This document shows positions 63,501 through 64,000 of a stretch of 64,000 bases of DNA, piece after piece; the first letter of the stretch is position 1, and every line of letters starts with the position of its first letter. The position numbers were made by a program, and so were the translations under genes. Origin of the DNA: JABDIY01 sp963751955 (GTDB lineage: Bacteria; Actinomycetota; Acidimicrobiia; Acidimicrobiales; SZUA-35); assembly GCA_963751955.1 (NCBI GenBank), contig CAVVWM010000017.1:16771-80770 (forward strand), in the 5' to 3' direction. Below the pieces are notes generated by a model. It did not search any database. It was not told the DNA's origin and saw only the letters and a list, made by a program, of their open reading frames with translations.

Positions 63501-63903
63501 TCGCGACAAGCTGGTCGACGAATTCCAGTCGGGCGAGGGCGCTGGAGCGATGGTGTTGTCCCTGAAGGCGGGTGGAACCGGCCTCAACCTCACGGCTGCA
63601 TCACACGTGGTCCTCTATGACCGGTGGTGGAATCCTGCTGTCGAAGATCAGGCTCGTGACCGGGTCTGGCGGATCGGGCAGAAGAACACCGTCATCTGCC
63701 ATCGACTCGTGTGTCCGGGCACCATCGACGAACGTGTTGAGGAAGTAGTTGCCGGTAAACGTCAGATCGCAGACCTCGTTCTTCCCAAGAGCTCTTCGGT
63801 CGGAGATCTGGACACAGAGCAGCTCCAGGCCGTGCTGGGAATCGACCCTGATGCCCTCCTCACTGTGGACGAAGTCGACACTACCGAGCTGGCGGTTGCG
63901 TGA
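60554..63903 (+). CDS. SNF2-family (RapA/HepA-like) helicase, frameshifted
   Basis: A DNA translocase of about 1100 residues. The N-terminal 600 residues are a long substrate- or chromatin-binding type region. The motor begins at LRTYQADALAWLGFL, with LDMGLGKTPTMLAQI (Walker A), LDEAQAIKN (DEAQ) and LALTGTPIENGLGDLWAIL. The second lobe (ILIFTHFASWGETLAEHL, LSLKAGGTGLNL, DRVWRIGQKN) is in another frame. The break is at TTTT (63372-63375); adding one T joins them perfectly. The start is uncertain: ATG 60554 and GTG 60680 are both possible and neither has a good ribosome site. Its TGA overlaps the next ATG. Confidence 0.86.
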
Positions 63904-64000
63904 TGGCACAACAGATGAACCAGAGTTCCAACAACAACAACTCCAGGACCGGCAAGCGCAAGCGTGCTCGCAATCGGAAGAGCAAGGCCAAACAGAATCG
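63903..64000 (+). CDS. Start of a very basic protein (partial, cut by window end)
   Basis: ATG 63903 overlaps the SNF2 stop (TGATG), so the gene is coupled to the helicase. The 32 visible residues are Asn- and Ser-rich at first (MAQQMNQSSNNNNS) and then a dense run of Lys and Arg, suggesting nucleic-acid binding. No family can be named from this much sequence. Confidence 0.7.
   Translation, partial: MAQQMNQSSNNNNSRTGKRKRARNRKSKAKQN

Overview
The window looks like ordinary chromosome from a free-living, GC-rich actinobacterium, most likely of the Acidimicrobiia (inference, no rRNA is present). The supporting signs are frequent GTG and TTG starts, a DUF1844 gene just before infC, a DUF222/HNH (13E12-type) protein, a HisG of about 280 residues, acyl-CoA dehydrogenase and P450 genes, and a TRAP uptake system typical of aquatic bacteria. 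No tRNA, rRNA, CRISPR array, phage or insertion sequence was seen.

Layout. 1-2.6 kb: formyl-methionine metabolism and rRNA methylation (def, fmt, rsmB). 2.6-8.9 kb, minus strand: a semialdehyde dehydrogenase with a class III aminotransferase, then DUF1015-serC-serA for serine. 9.1-14.7 kb: a copper-chaperone lipoprotein, a MogA/MoaB protein, ribD-ribE-ribBA, and facing them hisG-hisE-ribH, as if the last block had been inverted. 15-23.6 kb: a CHASE-GGDEF-EAL protein, DUF1844, infC-rpmI-rplT, a SpoU methyltransferase and pheS-pheT. 23.6-28.6 kb: an accessory stretch with a 21-bp tandem repeat that begins inside the 3' end of pheT, an HNH protein, a secreted copper-radical oxidase and a secreted M23-like protein; the last two share a C-terminal DUF4214 module.

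28.6-37.5 kb is the most interesting region. It encodes a GCS2-type carboxylate-amine ligase fused to CBS domains, two alpha/beta-hydrolase esterases and four ATP-grasp enzymes, three of them paralogous. The genes are tightly packed in two divergent transcription units sharing an 80-bp intergenic region, and an M3 oligopeptidase follows. This looks like a pathway that builds and trims a peptide-like small molecule, but the product cannot be read from sequence.

37.5-51.2 kb: oligoendopeptidase, uridine kinase, pyrophosphatase, a PGPGW membrane protein, an HrpA-type helicase and a protein of about 2065 residues joining a cytoplasmic HD-GYP domain to extracellular cadherin-like repeats and two lamin-tail-like domains. 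51.3-64 kb: P450, nitroreductase, acyl-CoA dehydrogenase, PF10118 protein, a complete TRAP transporter (dctQ-dctM-dctP) with a strong terminator, a small membrane protein, an SNF2 helicase and the start of a basic protein.

Five genes (the aminotransferase, infC, rplT, the GCS2 gene and the SNF2 gene) each need a one-base correction to be intact, mostly at short homopolymers. Two of them are normally essential, so sequence error is the leading explanation, although infC may instead have unusual initiation.
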